64,000 nucleotides of DNA from Hemileia vastatrix (Eukaryota; Basidiomycota; Pucciniomycetes; Pucciniales; Zaghouaniaceae): contig JASXTE010000008.1 of NCBI GenBank assembly GCA_030280995.1, positions 8,685,712 to 8,749,711 on the forward strand, written 5' to 3'. Numbering within the stretch: the stretch's first letter is position 1; each line of letters opens with the position of its first letter. Under the pieces are notes generated by a model that saw only the letters and a list, made by a program, of their open reading frames with translations, was not told the DNA's origin and ran no database searches. Below are positions 10,313 through 21,322 of the stretch, one piece after another. Both the position numbers and the translations under genes were made by a program.

Positions 10313-12408
10313 CTATTGCATTAAAGAAATGTAAGTTTGGATTTCAATCCTTGAAAGTACTTGGACATGTTGTATCTGGATTACAAATTTGTGTTGACCA
10401 GAATAAAGTGGCAGCAATTAAAAACATTGGGATACCTAAAAATGTAAAAGAGGTTCAAAGTTTTTTGGGTATGTGTGGATATTATAGACAATATATTAAA
10501 AATTACCAATCCATTGCAGCCCCTTTAACAACATTAATCAGGAAGAATGAAGCTTTCATTTGGAATAATGAAAGACAACACGCCTTTAATAAATTAAAGG
10601 AATGTTTAATGTCAGCTCCAATATTAGGACTTCCAGATTTCACCCTACCTTTTATCTTGTACACTGATGCAAGTTTCATAGGTTTGGGTGCTGCTTTAGA
10701 GCAGAAACAGATAATAAATGGAAAATTATCTGAAGTAGTTATCTGTTATATATCCAGAACCTTAAGAAAAACAGAATTAAGGTATGGTGCCACACAGCTA
10801 GAATGTTTAGCCGTGGTGTGGGCTTTGGAGAAACTTCATTACTATCTGGAAGACCAGAAGTTTGAACTTATAACAGATTGCAGTGCAGTAAAATCATTAC
10901 TAAACATGAAAACACCTAATAGGCACATGTTTAGATGGCAACTAGCTGTACAAGAGTACAGAGGAAGAATGACAATCACTCACAGAGCAGGAACATTGCA
11001 TTCAAATGTGGATTTATTATCCAGAAGTCCTTTGCCAAATGATGCTGACAACCCAGCTTATGTACCTGAAAATGAGGTTATACATATATTTGGGATTTAT
11101 ATAGTGGATTTAGAAGAAGAGTTTATGCAAACTATATTGGAAAATTATTCATCTGATAAAGATTTGTCTAAACTATCTACCATTCTTAATGATCCAACAA
11201 ATGCCTCCATGAGTGCATTAATTAAAACCTTGCCTCCAAAGTATAAAAATGCGTTGGAAAAAGGTAAACTATCAATTGAAGATGGATATATATATTACAG
11301 GAAAAAGTTAAGAAATGTAATAGTAATACCACCTTCTATGAAAGAGTTAATGTTGAGTACTTGTCATGATGACATCTTAGCTGGTCATTTTGACTTTAAA
11401 AAAACATTAACCAGAGTTAAAAATACAGCCTGGTGGATAAACATGAAAGAGGATGTACAAAAATACATTGAAACATGTGACTCTTGTCAGAAATCTAAAA
11501 GATTAACTGGGAAGAGAGCTGGGTTGTTACAACAATTAGAGCAGCCAAAAGCTCCATGGGAAATTATAAACATGGATTTTGTAACTGGCTTGCCATTAGC
11601 AGGAAAAGAAAGTTTCAATTCTTGCTGGGCAATAGTGGATAGATTAACAAAAATGTGTAAGTTTATCCCTACCCATAAAGAGGTATCTGCTAAAGACTTG
11701 GCGTTACTATGGTGGACTCAAATGATGAATACTGCTGGGTTCCCCAAAGCCATAATCTCTGACAGAGATCCTAAATTTACTTCAGAGTTCTGGACATCTT
11801 TGATGGAAGTATCAGGTTGTCAATTAAAATTGTCTACAGCACACCATCCACAAACTGATGGGCTGGCTGAGAGGATGATACAAACTCTAGAAGACATGAT
11901 CAGAAGATATTGTGCCTTTGGATTAGAATACAAAGACAATGAGAAATTCACACATGACTGGGTAACATTAATTCCTGGCCTTGAATTTGCTTATAACAGC
12001 ACAACTCATTCTGTAACAGAGAAGAAACCATTTGAACTCTGGCTGGGATATGTACCAAATACCCCAGTAAATCTTTTAAATAAACTACCAAGGTTGGATA
12101 TACACCCTGGCATTAAATCCTTTATTCATATGCAACAAATGTGTAGAAAGCATGCAGAAGAATGCATCCAAAAAGCATTTGAATATGAAAAGAAAAGGTG
12201 GGACAAATCTCATAAAGAATTTGAATTTAAAAAGGGAGATGAAGTCCTCATATCAACACAACATTTTAACTTACAAGGTAATGTTAAATTAAAGGATCCC
12301 TTTGTAGGACCTTTTGTAGTAAATAAAATGGTTGGGAATAATTCCTGGAAGTCATATTATATGCTCCATATGATAGGAAACATCCGGTTTTCCCTATCTC
12401 ATTATTGA
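10294..12408 (+). CDS. Reverse transcriptase end, RNase H and integrase of element B
   Basis: Continues the B polyprotein after the A-run shift. Seen: the end of the palm/thumb, RNase H with YTDASFIGLGAAL near residue 121, the integrase zinc finger (HDDILAGHF near 357, CDSCQKSK near 395), the catalytic core with NMDFVTGLP, SDRDPKFTSEFW near 489 and GLAERMIQTLED near 520, and the GPF motif (DPFVGPFVV). A second single-base deletion near 12,343 shifts the frame, so the last 30 residues are spurious and the chromodomain is in the next frame. All three integrase acidic residues are present. It is not an independent gene; the Met start is accidental. Confidence 0.9.
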   Translation: MDEINMTIALKKCKFGFQSLKVLGHVVSGLQICVDQNKVAAIKNIGIPKNVKEVQSFLGMCGYYRQYIKNYQSIAAPLTTLIRKNEAFIWNNERQHAFNKLKECLMSAPILGLPDFTLPFILYTDASFIGLGAALEQKQIINGKLSEVVICYISRTLRKTELRYGATQLECLAVVWALEKLHYYLEDQKFELITDCSAVKSLLNMKTPNRHMFRWQLAVQEYRGRMTITHRAGTLHSNVDLLSRSPLPNDADNPAYVPENEVIHIFGIYIVDLEEEFMQTILENYSSDKDLSKLSTILNDPTNASMSALIKTLPPKYKNALEKGKLSIEDGYIYYRKKLRNVIVIPPSMKELMLSTCHDDILAGHFDFKKTLTRVKNTAWWINMKEDVQKYIETCDSCQKSKRLTGKRAGLLQQLEQPKAPWEIINMDFVTGLPLAGKESFNSCWAIVDRLTKMCKFIPTHKEVSAKDLALLWWTQMMNTAGFPKAIISDRDPKFTSEFWTSLMEVSGCQLKLSTAHHPQTDGLAERMIQTLEDMIRRYCAFGLEYKDNEKFTHDWVTLIPGLEFAYNSTTHSVTEKKPFELWLGYVPNTPVNLLNKLPRLDIHPGIKSFIHMQQMCRKHAEECIQKAFEYEKKRWDKSHKEFEFKKGDEVLISTQHFNLQGNVKLKDPFVGPFVVNKMVGNNSWKSYYMLHMIGNIRFSLSHY

Positions 12409-12653
12409 AACCTTACCATGCAAATGATCCTGACTTATTTCCAAAAAGAAGGGGAAGGCCTAAAAAGCAACCTGAAGAAATTGTGGAAAAAGCAGAGATT
12501 GAAAAAATACTCAAGAAAAGAATCCTTACTAAAGAAAAAGGAACTGAGTATTTACTAAGATTTAAAGGGAAATCAAATGAATTTGATAAATGGATACCTG
12601 AAAAAGAAATTTCTAATTTATCCACCCTTCTTAAAAAATTTAAACAGAAATAA
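12405..12653 (+). CDS. C-terminal chromodomain of the element B integrase
   Basis: Natural end of the B polyprotein, separated by a 1-base deletion near 12,343. It has the same layout as A1: basic PKRRGRPKK, then a chromodomain-like block with EYLLRFKGKS and DKWIPEKEI, ending in a Lys-rich tail. It would be made only as part of the full polyprotein. Similarity to the A1 and A2 tails is clear. Confidence 0.8.
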   Translation: MKPYHANDPDLFPKRRGRPKKQPEEIVEKAEIEKILKKRILTKEKGTEYLLRFKGKSNEFDKWIPEKEISNLSTLLKKFKQK

Positions 12654-12837
12654 ATTTCTGTTCAACCAGCTGAGGGGTTAAAAAACCAGTACTCATAATA
12701 TTTTATTATGTTTTATTTCTTTAAAGTTGAATCTTTAATGCTACAGATTTATTCTGAATACCTAAAAATTACAAATTAAATAAAATAAAATGTATAACTT
12801 ATCATTTTTTTTATTGTTTTTTTTTTGGGTGGGCGAG
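12654..12837 (+). other. 3' untranslated stretch and polypurine tract of element B
   Basis: About 180 AT-rich bases between the chromodomain stop and the LTR. It ends in T-runs followed by GGGTGGGCGAG directly before the LTR start, the expected place of the plus-strand primer. No other feature seen. Confidence 0.6.
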
Positions 12838-14339
12838 TGTCAGCCTGTATATCTCCAGGACTGAGTAAAAAGTAACTATAAGTTATGTTAAACACATGAA
12901 CTATACATGGGAATAATAAATGAGAGTACACAAATAGTATACATAAGTAAAATTATGATAATACACAAAAAATGCCATTATAACACCTTATATACACGCA
13001 TATATCCACCTTTTATAGGTCTTATGTACTTAATATTAAGTTGGAGTATGTTAGGGTAATCTTAAGAACCTTAAGTATAAGGCTACATAATTTTTAAGTA
13101 CACTTAAAGCTGTTATATTCATTGTTTTATGCAAAAAACAAGAAATGCGCTTTATTTCACTTAAAAGTTGACTATATGTGCTATAAAATTGAGAATATCA
13201 AAATTGCGCTTTGACAGATCAATTGGGCTCATTTAGAACTATTGATTTGGCTATTTAAATGCATAAAAATAACACTTTTCAAATTTGGTGTTTTTTATGC
13301 CAGAAATGGCTTCTGTGTACTGGCCACATACTGCCTGCTTTTTTCCCGTGTGAATAGCTTCATTTTTAGCAAATTTAGCTTTTTCACACTATAATTACCC
13401 CACATTCTACGCCCACTGTGGGGAAACACACTAAAATAGGCGACAGGCGCTTATTTAGTGTCCTAGCTTAATTAATAATGCATTGACCCTGTTTATATGC
13501 ACTAATTTCATTAATAACCTCACTCTTGGCACTTTATTTCATCACCACGCTTAAATTCGCCTAATTTTAGTCAAGGATTTACCCGTGCAAGAGCCTGCCA
13601 AGAACTGCATGTAGTTACCCCACATCTCACGCTCTTTTTTAAGTTTTTGGGTGGTTTCTCAGTCAATTTTGGTTATTTTTGAATGGGAATTTCATGTAGT
13701 ATAATGTCAGGATTAGCCCCATTATTTCTACAGTCAATCCCCCTTATTATTAAGCTATTATTAACCTTAAAAAGTCTCCTTTAGTCCTTAATATTATTGT
13801 TTTATACGCATATACTCTCTTTTTGTCTTTTTCTTTAATTTTGATGGATTTCCCTTATTATTTCAGGATTTTGGCGGTTATTACTCTTCTAATTATGTCA
13901 TGGGTCACTGGGAATGTTGATGGGAATGTCTATTAGTTGTTTAGAGGCGTGATTAACTGTGTATTGGGTGGTACATCAAGGGAATCATTGGGGAACTCAG
14001 TGTGTATAAAAGGAGGAGGTTTTTGGGTTGTATTTCTTCATTCTTTATCATTACAATTTAACCAATATAACCAAACCAATTACAATAAATATCAATTAGT
14101 ACTTTTATAAGACTTTTGAATAGTATCTGAATTTATATAATCTATTTTTCTACCAACTATAAAGATTGTAAGCCATATATAAGAATAGTGAGAATTATAT
14201 TACTGAGACCTTTATATTTGATTATATTTTACAACTTAGTGGATTAGAACTACAGTATTCATATAGGACCATTAAAATCTTCTAGACAACTGACTATTCA
14301 AGCTAGTTCACGTCCTTGTACTTGACCTTAGCCTGACAG
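12838..14339 (+). repeat. 3' LTR of element B (family B)
   Basis: About 1.5 kb, starting TGTCAGCCTGTATATC and ending CTTAGCCTGACA, so the ends form a six-base inverted repeat TGTCAG/CTGACA. TATA box TATAAAAG at 14,005-14,012. The following GTCTG is the candidate 5-bp target duplication, already in D's integrase. A related LTR start, inverted and with one changed base, occurs at 42,765. Confidence 0.82.
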
Positions 14340-16823
14340 TCTGAATCATTCTTTCAGCTAATCCATCAGCTTGAGGGTGATGGGCAGTAGAATTTTTAGA
14401 TCACAACCACAAACATCTATCAGAGACATCCAAAATTCAGAAGTAAATTTAGGGTCTATGTCAGAGATTATGGCATTAGGAAAACCAGCAGTATCAAACA
14501 TATGAGACCACCACAAGAAATCTATTTATTTAGTTGAAACATCCTTGTGGGTGGGGATAAATTTACATTTTTTTGTGAATCTGTCAACAATAGCCAAGCA
14601 AGAGTTATAACTGCCTTTCCCATAAATGGGTAATCCTGTTACAAAGTCCACGTTTATTATTTGCCATTGTGCATCATGAGTCTCAATATGTTGCATTAAT
14701 GCAGCTCATTTAGCAGTCAATTTTTTGATTTTTGTCAAGAATCACAGGATTCAACATATAGTTTGGTGTCTTCAGACATATTAACCCACCAAGAAGTGTT
14801 CTTAATTCTGATCATTGTTTTCTCAAGATCAAAATTTCCAGCCAATATGTCATCATGACAAATCTTCAAGTTGATTTCTTTCATAGAAGGAAGAATAACA
14901 ACAACATTACTCAACTTTCTTCTATAATACAGGTAGCCTTCATCAATTGAAAATTTACTTTTTTCCAAAGCCTTCTGGTACTTTGGTGGAAGGGTTTTAA
15001 TTAATGCTTGTATTGAAACATTCTTTGGATCATTTAATATGGTAAATAACTTTTTAAGTTAGTTTCCTTATCATATGAATCCAGAATAAGCTGTAATGTC
15101 TCTTCCTCCATATCAACCACATATATCACATTAATATGAAAAATTTCATCCTCAGGATCATATGCAGGATTTGAGTCATAATTTGGCAAAGGTAACCTTG
15201 ATAAAATATCCACATTAAGGTGAAAAATACCAGCCCTATGAATTATTTTCCTTCTCCCTCTGTATTCTTGAACAGCTAGCTGCCATCTAAACATATGTCT
15301 TTTAGGTGTTTTCAAGTTCAAGAGGGATTTAACTGCACTGCAGTCAGTGAAAAGCTCAAATTTCTGGTCATCCAGATAATAATGTAGCTTCTCTAGAGCC
15401 CACAATACTGCTAAAACTCTAGTTGAGTGGAACCATATTTCAATTCACTTTTTCTCAAGCTTCTTGAAATATAAAAAATTACTACTTCTGATACTTTATC
15501 ATTCATCACTTGTTTTACATGGAGGTAAGCTCTAAGACCATTAAAACTGGTATCAGTGTATAAAACAAATGGTTGGTTAAATTCAGGTAAAGCAAGAGTT
15601 GGTGCTGAAATTAAAAAATGTTTTATAGTTTCAAAAAGCTCTTTGTCTTTCACTATTTCAGGAAAAAGCAACATCTTTCATAGTCAATTGGGTAAGGGGT
15701 AATGCTATGACTTGGTAATTTTTAATATACTGTCTATAGTATCTAAACATTCCCAAAATATTCTGGAGCTCTCTAACTGTGGTAGGAGCTTTCAGCTGTT
15801 GAAGGGATGCCACTTTGTTTTGGTCAACATATATCTTTAAGCCTGAGACAACATGACCAAGCATTTTCATTAAATAAAAACCAAATTTGCATTTCTTCAA
15901 GGCAAGTTTCATATTTATCTCATCCATATTATGGAACACTTTACACAGGTGGTTAAGATGGTCCTCAAATGTTTTAGAGAATATGATGATATAATCAATG
16001 TAAATTATCAGCCATCCTTCAATTATTTCCTGATGGAATGTGTTATCCATAACTTTTTTAAAACCTGAAGGGGAAGTTTTTGGGCCGAATGGCATCCTAA
16101 CATACTTATAAACACCCGTATGAGTAGCAATCATCAGAAAAGTTTAAAAATTATTTTCAAAAGGTACCTGGTGATATCCTTTATTACCATCTAAACAGCT
16201 GATATATTTAGCACCTTGTAGGGTAGCATGTATAGAGATAGTTCTAGGTAAAGGATAGATATGATCAACAGTAAAAGTGCTTAATGCTTAATAATCACCA
16301 CATAACCTGGCTTTATCTTTCTCATAAAAAATTAAGACAGGAGAGATAATACAATTTTTAGTTGTTTCAACTACCTCTTCAATATAATTCATTTTTAAAA
16401 GGGTAGATATATTATCTTCAAGATCTTTTCTCTTTGTGTGAGAAGCAGGATAAGGCTTCTTCCTTAAACTGGGTGGTATTTTAGTTAATGGGAAAGATAA
16501 GGAAAGTTTCATTTCTTCTTTTACCAATTCTAATTCATGTGACCCATGAGCAAAGGGCATAGTAAAATATTTTATCAATTGGATGATGGAATCTTTCCCT
16601 CACCAGAAAGTTGTTCTCCAAAATAAGCATTGTCAATTTTAGATACAAGGGCAGGCATTTCTTTTTTAGATATTCCTTTATATTGAACTACAGAATGACA
16701 TATGTTCAATCCTGATGTTAATAATTTTTTAGGGGAGGAAATTTTAAATTTTCTCTTCTTATTCATCCCCATTGTTAAGAATTGGTTTGAAGGATCCAAC
16801 TTTATGCCATATTTGGTTAAATT
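14340..16823 (-). pseudogene. Reverse transcriptase, RNase H and integrase remnant of element D
   Basis: Minus-strand Ty3 pol in several short frames (for example 16,288-16,578, 15,658-16,134, 15,034-15,405, 14,735-14,968). Recognisable blocks: KARLCGDY, YIDYIIIFSKTF, YTDTSFNGL, HDDILAGNFDLEK and ESCDS. The second aspartate of the YxDD active site is Tyr, the RNase H DAS motif reads DTS, and stops and shifts separate every domain, so no enzyme can be made. The left end at 14,340 is cut inside the integrase by the LTR of element B. Confidence 0.85.
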
Positions 16824-17591
16824 TATAGTCGAGTTAGGAGATCTACAGCTTTTAAGGAAGACAAGAAGTCCTAATTAGAATACATCGCACTTCTTACAGT
16901 GATAAACCCAAATACATTTCAAGGAAGACAAGAAGTCCTAATTAGAACACTTTGCACGTCTTACAGTGATAAACCCAAATACCTGTAGTATGGAGTGAGC
17001 GAGTGGGGAAAGTGGCACCAAACGAAAGTAGAGAAAAAGTGAGGAAAATAGTAAAAAGGATAAGAGAAGGATAAAATGTAGATGAGTGGATCACATGGAG
17101 ACACAAAAAGTAATCAACAATGTAAAGTGCCTTTTAAGGAAGACAAGAAGTCCTAATTAGAACGCTTTGCATGTCTTAAAGTGATAAAAACAAATACCTA
17201 GGGCACATACAATATTAGAAGAGTGAATAAGAACAATAGTATGATGAGAAATACCTGTAGCGTGGAGTGAGCAAGGTGGGCAAGTGGCACAGAGAGAAAG
17301 TAGAGCAAAAGTGAGGAAAATAGCAAAGAGGGTAAGAGAAGAATAAAAAGTAGATGAGTGATAAAACAGGAGCATAGTGACTACAATATATATATCCTCT
17401 ATCATCAAGCTAAGTTTTATCTAACAATGGAATATTCAAGTTTTGATATTAAAGGGAAATACTTTGATCAGGCAGGGATGCCACAACTGAGGCTGAGGTA
17501 CAAAGAGTAGAGTGTAAACTGAGGAATGCAAGGTAGTCTGAGGTAGATAGACAATGGTACAAGTTCAATGAAAGAAATGACATTTCTAATA
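16824..17591 (-). repeat. Solo Copia LTR (C1 family) inside element D, with internal duplication
   Basis: Matches the C1 LTRs at 43,548-43,969 and 53,820-54,305. Minus-strand start TATTAGAAATGTCATTTC at 17,591, end near 16,824. It is about 770 bp rather than 486 bp because the AAGGAAGACAAGAAGTCC block occurs three times. D's protease-region reading resumes on both sides (FIMGNDIL on one side, TKYGIKLDP on the other), and the flanks ATTCT and AATTT look like a mutated 5-bp target duplication. Likely a product of LTR-LTR recombination. Confidence 0.8.
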
Positions 17592-19333
17592 AGAATATCA
17601 TTTCCCATAATGAACCAACTGCTTAATTTTTCATATTTCATGAAAACAAAATCACATATAGCTCTTACAAAACCATGGTTATATTTGTAACATGCTATGG
17701 CTTTTTATTTACCAATGGGGGAAAAAACAGAGCCATAATCTTTCCAATTCTCAGCAAAAATAGGCATGAGTTTTGACTGATAATTTTGGTCCACTAATGC
17801 AAGTTATTTTTCAGATACTACACTTCCTCCAGATCCAGAGTGTAAGACAACCTCAATGTTATTTCCATTGAGCAAGACTGGTGCCTTGAGAGGGGTAATA
17901 ATAATGTAGCTGTCTTCAAGATTTATTATGATCTCAGCATCTTCTACTGTAGATAAATGATTATTATCAATATGAATATTATTTAATTAATGAATATCCT
18001 CTTCCTGTATTAAAATTTCCTGGTGAGATTCATATGAAATATTGCTGGAATAATCACTTGAACTATCATCTGGTGCTATTGTGTCATCAGCATGTTCCTC
18101 TGTCTTTTCAACAAGATTTATCTTCTTGTCACAAACATGGCCTTTCTGCCAAGGATTTCTGCATTTGAAGCAAGTGTTTTTTGCATACTTTTTGGGTTCA
18201 ACAGGGGCAGAAGGTTTACCAACCATTTCCAGAGGTTTTTGTTAGTAATTGGAGGTTTTCTCCAATGAAGTTATAGGAATGAATCTTCTAGTATCATAAT
18301 TGTTGTTCAAAAGGATTTCATTTAAAGTATTAATGAAAGAAGAGGGTTCTCTTGAGAACTCAATCCTAGCAACTATTAAGTCTCTCAGACACATAGGTAA
18401 TTTATAGAGGATCCTGTCCTTCCATAACTCAAACTCCATCTTTGGGTCCATCGCCCTCAAGATTCTTAAAAGTTTCATCAGGAACTCAATAGGTTTTTCA
18501 GTAGAAGAGCTATATCTAGTTTCTTCATACTGCCTTAGTTGAGCTATCCTAAACTGGGAAGCACCAAATTGTGCTTTAATCAATTTCTTCCAATCTTCCC
18601 ATGAGTAGTCATTTTTATCCGATAGAACAGATTCATACCACATTAGGGCTACATTGGTCAATAAAGAAATTAGTTTTGACACAATTTCCTCATCTAGGAG
18701 CTTATAAGAATTCTTTAAATTATTAATCCTGAAAATGAACTGCTTCCAATCAGAGGAAGAATTCCCATCAAATGTTGGATATTGGTCAATTTTTGGCTAA
18801 TTATTTATGATTTGAAGTAGTCTCCTTATTACAAGCTTGTTTCTGAGTGAGGAGAAGCTATAACTTCTCGTTTTGGGTAGTAAACTCATTGTTTAATCCT
18901 TCCATAGATGATCCAGGTACATCATCAAGTTTTGATGGAAACTCAGTGACATCTTCAGGAATTTCTGGAACTAATTTTACGTTAGATGAGCTAGGAACAG
19001 GTACAATTGGGGTATTCTGGACGACAGGTACTTTCAAAGGAATGACAGAAAACCTTTGATCATGTAACAATGAATTAAATTTCTCTTCAATGTTTATTAA
19101 TCTAGTTTTCACTCTTGGAATACTAGATAAACTCTCATTGATGGTTGCAAAAGATAACTAGTTCATATTTTGTAAAGATAAATAATAGTTACTCAATCTT
19201 TTTGAGTTCATCTTATGTCCCTCTAGCTCATGGAAACAGATAGACACAGTATCTTTTAATTTAGACAAATGATTTTTGATATTTTTCCATAAGGCAACTT
19301 TCTTTTCATGAGTTACTTTTTAATGAAACAAAT
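17592..19333 (-). pseudogene. Gag, zinc knuckle and protease remnant of element D
   Basis: Minus-strand Ty3 gag in broken frames (18,242-18,682; 17,987-18,226; 18,858-19,112). Seen: Gag core WYESVLSDKNDYSWEDW, zinc knuckle CFKCRNPWQKGHVC and, near 17,840, a protease DSGS-like motif after a stop. The upstream part is coiled-coil-like. The right end at 19,333 is the insertion point of A2; Gag resumes at 29,559. Confidence 0.82.
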
Positions 19334-20627
19334 TGTCAGCCAGGCTATACCAGGAGCCCAGTAAATTTTATGAAAATTTACTGTAACTAAAAGAGGGCAT
19401 TAAAATTTGCTTATTATGTATATAAATTAATCTTATATTGCATAATTAAATGATATAATTATTTTATTAAATATATATAAATATTATATGAATTTTATTA
19501 TTATATAAATTATTTATACATTTAAATTAAGCATGATATATATTCTATAAATTATGGCACATTTTTTTATTTATTTAATATATAAAAATATATAATTAAT
19601 TAATTATAAACATATATTATAACTATAAGTGTAAAATTGACTTATAATGTAATTAAATTAATTAATTAAATCTATATATTAGATAAAACTCTTTCATATA
19701 TTGTTAAACAATAATATTGGGCCCTTTTTTGACCCTTAATTGTGTCAGTAAAATTAGTAAATATAATATAACACTTATTTAATAATATGGTATTAAAATT
19801 CTCACTTTAAATTAGAAATATCATTAAATTAATTATATGTTTTATTTAAACTAATTATTGAATTAATTACATAGTTAAAACAATTAATTAAAATTGCTTT
19901 ATACTCGATTGGATTGATTACATGAATTTTGGCATGAAAATAATTCTAATTGTTTTAATTAAACCCTTTACATCCTACTGTAATATCTGTTTTGGAATCT
20001 TTTTCTCACACTTCTTTTGTTTCAGGCTTACTTAGTTATTTACTATTTTAATTAACTGGTTTGGGAAATTATGGTGGGAAAACTAGTTACTTATTCATGG
20101 GTTTAGTTAATTTTTTCATGTTTTTCTCTTAATATCTATGTTTCATTTCTATTCTTTTATATTCTTGTTTTAGCCTATTACTATTTTGTATAAACTGATT
20201 TGTGGCGCTTCAAAGGTCTCCTGGTCTATAAAAGGGCCTTGGGTAATCCCCTTTAGTGCATCACTTATTATACACACAACTTGAGTCTATTTTTTTAATA
20301 TAATACATCGATTATTATTTTTTTATTAGCATCACAATTCTAATATAAATATTATATATATAACTACAGATTGAATTAAGTCTAATAATAATATTAGTGT
20401 TTTCTGAGCATTAAAAATAACTCTTACTTACATAAAAGTATTATAATTTAATAACCTTCACTACTGTATCAAGTCCAAAGGAATCTTGTCATCTCTCTCT
20501 CTCAGAATAATTATTTTTTATTATTATTTTATTTCTTTATCTTTTATAACCTTTCCCCTATCTTTCCTCCTCCTCTTCTCTGTTATTTTTCTACCTTCCT
20601 CTCCTTCTTCTAGAAGACCGGCCAATA
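19334..20627 (+). repeat. 5' LTR of A2 (family A)
   Basis: Starts TGTCAGCCAGGCTATACC, ends GGCCAATA. TATA box TATAAAAG at 20,227-20,234 upstream of a pyrimidine-rich U5. The 3' boundary is set by the paired LTR, which ends on the same bases directly before the target duplication. The terminal CA expected of an LTR is TA here; A1 has the canonical GACA. Confidence 0.88.
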
Positions 20628-21322
20628 ATTGGGTGCCTTTCCAAATGACAACGACAACTACAATACTTGTGAAAAACGACATAGCCCATGGACCACCCAA
20701 CCAAAAAGTAAACTTTTGCCGCGACCGTGTTTCAAACTTGGGTTCTATCATTTAGGTTTATATTAAATTAAATCATATATTATTTTGAAGTGATTTTACG
20801 ATCACTATAGTAAGTTAAACTTTGCACCTCTCACTCATATTATTATATTTTTACTGCAATAACAGTGTTTGTGACTTAATTGCTGATTCACTGAGTGTAA
20901 GTGTTCCTTATTTTTAAATTTTTTTTCCTAGTTGACCATAATAGAGTAAAACTCTTAGTCCTAGAAGACAATTAAATTTTAATAAATTAATAAATTAATT
21001 TTATTATTATTTTTTGTTATTGGTTGACCATAATAGTACTGAGTACTTAGTCCCAATACTTCCAATTTATCAATTTTGGTATTAATTATTTTGGTTGACT
21101 TATAAACCTTTGTTGGTTGGTCCCATTTTAATAATTGCTATTTCTTTATAAATTAATTGTAATTACATTTATTTGTATTACTTTTTTTTGGTTAATAAAT
21201 TTATTTTCGATAAAAATTTAAATTTTTTTTGTTTTGTTAAAAATTCAATAATTAATATTTTATTTTGAAATTAACAATTTGAATCATTAAAACAATTTTG
21301 ATTCTTTTTTTTCACAGTTTAA
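20628..21322 (+). other. A2 leader with primer-site region and candidate 5' UTR intron (20,897-21,317)
   Basis: The leader begins with ATTGGGTGCCTTTCC next to the LTR. A strong donor (GAGT|GTAAGT at 20,897) and an acceptor with a T-rich tract (TTTTTTTTCACAG ending 21,317) lie six bases before the Gag ATG at 21,323, so splicing would remove almost all of the AT-rich leader. Within it, GTTGACCATAATAG and TAGTCC recur two to three times. A1 and D have the same arrangement. Confidence 0.5.

Larger units (their letters stand above)
8012..14339 (+). mobile_element. Ty3/Gypsy chromodomain retrotransposon B, 5' truncated by A1
   Basis: Plus-strand Ty3 element with Gag core to chromodomain and a 3' LTR. 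The 5' LTR, leader and N-terminal Gag are missing because A1 inserted at 8,011/8,012; they should lie left of A1, outside the window. The 3' LTR ends at 14,339 directly against the integrase region of decayed element D, so B is itself inserted in D. Its coding sequence differs throughout from the A elements and its LTR is a distinct type. Confidence 0.9.

Noticed and set aside
10285..10315. Programmed frameshift between the two B frames
   Set aside because: It lies inside the reverse transcriptase, not at Gag/Pol, and A1 reads through the same place in one frame; a lost A in an A-run explains it.
20486..20755. Overlapping frames in the A2 LTR end and leader
   Set aside because: They lie in LTR U5 and leader sequence and are not conserved in the other A LTRs.
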